Part shown: piece by piece, positions 6,581-8,268 of the stretch
How positions within the stretch are numbered: position 1 is the first letter of the stretch
Layout: each line of letters starts with the position of its first letter
Source: an uncultured Lachnospiraceae bacterium
GTDB lineage: Bacteria; Bacillota; Clostridia; Lachnospirales; Lachnospiraceae
Assembly: GCA_902766845.1 (NCBI GenBank)
Contig: CACXFD010000140.1
Location: forward strand, 1 to 8,268
Length of the DNA: 8,268 nucleotides
Direction of reading: 5' to 3'
Position numbers and translations under genes: made by a program
The notes under the pieces: generated by a model
What the model saw: only the letters and a program-made list of their open reading frames with translations
Told to the model about the DNA's origin: nothing
Database searches by the model: none

Positions 6581-7417
6581 ATGAAATACACCCTGCTTGT
6601 CGAGAACAATTCCCTGTATGACACGTTCCTGCACGCGGAGCATGGCATGAGTGCCTATATCATCGACGACGGCGTACAGGTGCTCTATGACTGCGGATAC
6701 TCCGATGCGTTCATCAAGAATGCCGAGGCGATCGGCATCGACCTGACGCGCGTGGAATATGTGATCCTCTCCCATGGTCATTATGATCATTCGGGCGGGC
6801 TCAAGTACCTGATGGATTATTATAAGGAGCGCCATGTCTATCATAAGCCGGTCCTGCTGATGGCGGATGAGGACATCTTCCTGAAGAAATACAACTTTAT
6901 CGACAAGAAGAATACCGGCATGGACGTCACGCTCGATATGGCGAAGGAGTTCTTTGACGTGCAGTTCTGCGCTGAGCCGAAGAAACTGACCGACCGCCTG
7001 ATCTATCTGGGCAAGGCGCCGCGGCTGAACCCGTATGAAGCCGCGTATCCGCAGAACATGAAGTGGAAAGACGGCAAATACGTCGAAGACTACATCGATG
7101 AGGACGTCGAGCTCGCGTACGTGCACGAGGACGGCGGCGTCAGCATCATGACCGGCTGTTCGCACAGCGGCATCTGCAATATCATCGCACACGCAAAGAA
7201 CGTGACCGGCGCGAGCGTGGTGCATAACGTGATCGGCGGCCTGCACCTGCAGAAGCCGTCCGATGACCTGATGAAGTACACGATGGACTTTGTAAAGGAA
7301 ACGAATATCGAGAAGTTCTATGCCTGCCACTGCACGGACTTTCCGTCGCGGCTGAAGCTCGCGACGATCTCCAACATCTGCGAGACCGGCGTATCACTGA
7401 CGCTGGAATGGATCTGA
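6581..7417 (+). CDS. MBL-fold metallohydrolase, COG1237 type
   Basis: A 278-residue cytoplasmic protein (no signal peptide) of the metallo-beta-lactamase fold. The metal motif SHGHYDHSGG gives H65, H67, D69 and H70. TGCSHSG (191-197) supplies H195, GGLH (219-222) supplies H222, and ACHCTD (248-253) carries H250. The TGCSH, GGLH and HCT blocks are characteristic of COG1237, whose named archaeal member is the dihydropterin-ribofuranosylaminobenzene phosphate synthase of methanopterin synthesis. In bacteria that name is usually carried over by homology only, and the true reaction is unknown. The start is ATG at 6581 with AAGGAGA (6564-6570); the SD-to-start spacing is rather long (about 11 bases). 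It lies 103 bases after the binding-protein gene with no terminator between, so it is probably the last gene of the transport operon. A role on the imported compound, such as hydrolysis of an ester, lactone or phosphodiester, is inferred from context only. Confidence 0.88.
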   Translation: MKYTLLVENNSLYDTFLHAEHGMSAYIIDDGVQVLYDCGYSDAFIKNAEAIGIDLTRVEYVILSHGHYDHSGGLKYLMDYYKERHVYHKPVLLMADEDIFLKKYNFIDKKNTGMDVTLDMAKEFFDVQFCAEPKKLTDRLIYLGKAPRLNPYEAAYPQNMKWKDGKYVEDYIDEDVELAYVHEDGGVSIMTGCSHSGICNIIAHAKNVTGASVVHNVIGGLHLQKPSDDLMKYTMDFVKETNIEKFYACHCTDFPSRLKLATISNICETGVSLTLEWI

Positions 7418-7433
7418 TGTCGGAGGGTGCGGC

Positions 7434-7470
7434 CGGCGCGGATCCTGGCCTCCTCGAAGGGTCCGCGCCG
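7434..7470 (+). terminator. Long GC hairpin after the MBL-fold gene; possible terminator
   Basis: Bases 7434-7445 pair with 7459-7470 over 12 bp (one T-G pair), with a 13-base loop. CGGA (7421-7424) and TCCG (7471-7474) can extend it. No T tract follows (the next bases are AATATTGACA), so it may be a factor-assisted or 3'-stabilising end rather than a classic intrinsic terminator. It marks the likely end of the transport operon. Confidence 0.5.
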
Positions 7471-7478
7471 TCCGAATA

Positions 7479-7507
7479 TTGACAAATGCGACGTTCCGTG
7501 CTATGGA
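7479..7507 (+). promoter_or_regulatory. Candidate promoter of the GntR-family regulator gene
   Basis: A perfect TTGACA (7479-7484) lies 17 bases before TATGGA (7502-7507). The -10 is weak beyond TAT, but it is preceded by TG at 7499-7500 with one intervening base, an extended -10 arrangement that can compensate. Predicted transcription would begin near 7514, giving a leader of almost 60 bases. The 19-bp palindrome found at 1889 is not repeated here. Confidence 0.6.
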
Positions 7508-7570
7508 TTCAGCATACCGATGCGCTGTGTGCGTGCGGTAAAAGCCGGCGTTTTGCGGGAGTGATATCGG

Positions 7571-8268
7571 ATGGAACTGAGCAAAGTAGAAAAAAAGAGC
7601 GTCACACAGGAGATCATCGCGCAGATCGTGGACCGGATCGCGAACGGGGACTGGAAGCCCGGCGATAAGCTTCCGCCCGAGGCGGAGCTGGTCGAAGCGT
7701 TCGGCGCGAGCAAATACAGCGTCCGCAGCGCCCTGTCCCGGCTCAATACGATGGGACTGCTGATCACTGAGCAGGGAAAGGGGACCTACGTACGGGATTC
7801 GTCGCAGCCGCAGCTGCTCCAGCCGCTCCTTACGACCGGGATGCAGAGCGCGCATAAGCTGATGACGATCCTGGAGTTTCGGCGCGGAGTCGAGCCCGAA
7901 GCAGCCCGCATGGCGGCCCTGCGCCGCACGCCGGAGGAGGTGCAGGAGCTCGAGCGCATCCTGCGGAAGATGGAGGCGGCGTCCCGGCGTCATGATCAGC
8001 GTGACTATTCGCGGTATGATATCCGTTTCCATGTGAAGCTGGCCGAGATGTCCGGGAACAGCTGGTTCCTGCAGTCGATGCGGATCGTGGAGAGCCTGTA
8101 TATGGCGGATCTCGAGAACGCCACGAAGCGGGACGAGTTCGCGGCTCATGAGGAAGTGTTCGACGCGGTGGCGGCCGGGGATCCGGAGCGGGCCTATGCG
8201 CGGATGCGCCGGCATCTGATGCGGACCGCGGAGATCCTGGAAGAGATGATGAAAACCGGACAGAACGG
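7571..8268 (+). CDS. GntR-family transcriptional regulator, FadR/FCD subgroup (3' end beyond window)
   Basis: The frame is open from ATG 7571 to the window edge, giving 232 complete codons with no stop; FCD regulators usually have about 220-250 residues, so little is missing. The N-terminal winged helix-turn-helix covers about 8-75, with the GntR signature PGDKLPPEAEL (30-40), recognition helix ASKYSVRSALSRL (46-58) and wing GKGTYV (69-74). The all-helical FCD ligand domain follows (about 97-225). Its metal-binding set is visible as D150 and H154 (in YDIRFH), H193 and H215. FCD regulators usually bind small carboxylates or sugar acids. An in-frame TGA at 7562 rules out an earlier start, and GGAG (7558-7561) is 9 bases upstream. 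It is the natural candidate for controlling the adjacent transport operon, probably as a repressor relieved by the substrate. Confidence 0.92.
   Translation, partial: MELSKVEKKSVTQEIIAQIVDRIANGDWKPGDKLPPEAELVEAFGASKYSVRSALSRLNTMGLLITEQGKGTYVRDSSQPQLLQPLLTTGMQSAHKLMTILEFRRGVEPEAARMAALRRTPEEVQELERILRKMEAASRRHDQRDYSRYDIRFHVKLAEMSGNSWFLQSMRIVESLYMADLENATKRDEFAAHEEVFDAVAAGDPERAYARMRRHLMRTAEILEEMMKTGQN

Noticed and set aside
5488..6648. Reverse-strand open frame of 386 codons over the binding-protein gene
   Set aside because: Shadow of the solute-binding lipoprotein; low-complexity Arg/Asp/Val-rich translation, no domain, and no ribosome site noted.
7394..8215. Reverse-strand open frame of 273 codons over the GntR gene
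   Set aside because: The + strand encodes an intact winged helix-turn-helix and FCD domain with all metal-site residues; the reverse translation shows no family features.
1..8268. CRISPR array, insertion sequence or phage genes
   Set aside because: No regularly spaced long repeats, transposase or phage-type reading frames were seen on either strand.

Overview
The window is GC-rich by eye. It has strong AGGAGG-type ribosome sites, intrinsic terminators, a lipoprotein-anchored solute-binding protein and a short lysine/arginine-rich signal peptide. Together these suggest a GC-rich Gram-positive of the Clostridia type (a Lachnospiraceae- or Oscillospiraceae-like anaerobe). This is inference from style and domain content; nothing here fixes the species. 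All genes lie on the + strand.

Region 1 (1-1740): the 3' part of a tRNA-Arg (anticodon ACG) with its terminator, a short leader with strong base-pairing potential, a MATE-family efflux gene (199-1590), and a strong intrinsic terminator (1714-1740). The MATE gene looks like an independent unit. The 300-odd bases between it and the next gene hold a hairpin, a heptamer repeated every 13 bases, the terminator, then an AT-rich promoter.

Region 2 (1840-7420): a transport operon. A candidate promoter and a perfect 19-bp palindrome lie just before a CUT2-type (ribose/AI-2-like) ABC importer. It consists of a double-ATPase subunit, two different RbsC-like permeases (the second overlaps the first by 4 bases), and a lipoprotein solute-binding protein. 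These are followed by a metallo-beta-lactamase-fold protein of the COG1237 type. Several GC hairpins without T tracts separate the permeases from the binding protein and the binding protein from the hydrolase, as expected for transcripts with uneven segment abundance.

Region 3 (7434-8268): a long hairpin, a promoter with a perfect TTGACA box, and a GntR/FadR-type (FCD) regulator that runs off the right edge.

Working model: the FCD regulator senses a small acid or sugar derivative and represses the transporter operon through the palindrome. The transporter imports the compound and the MBL-fold enzyme acts on it or on a product. No sugar kinase, isomerase or dehydrogenase is present in the window, so the substrate cannot be named. 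The combination of a CUT2 importer, a COG1237 hydrolase and an FCD regulator is the most interesting content here.
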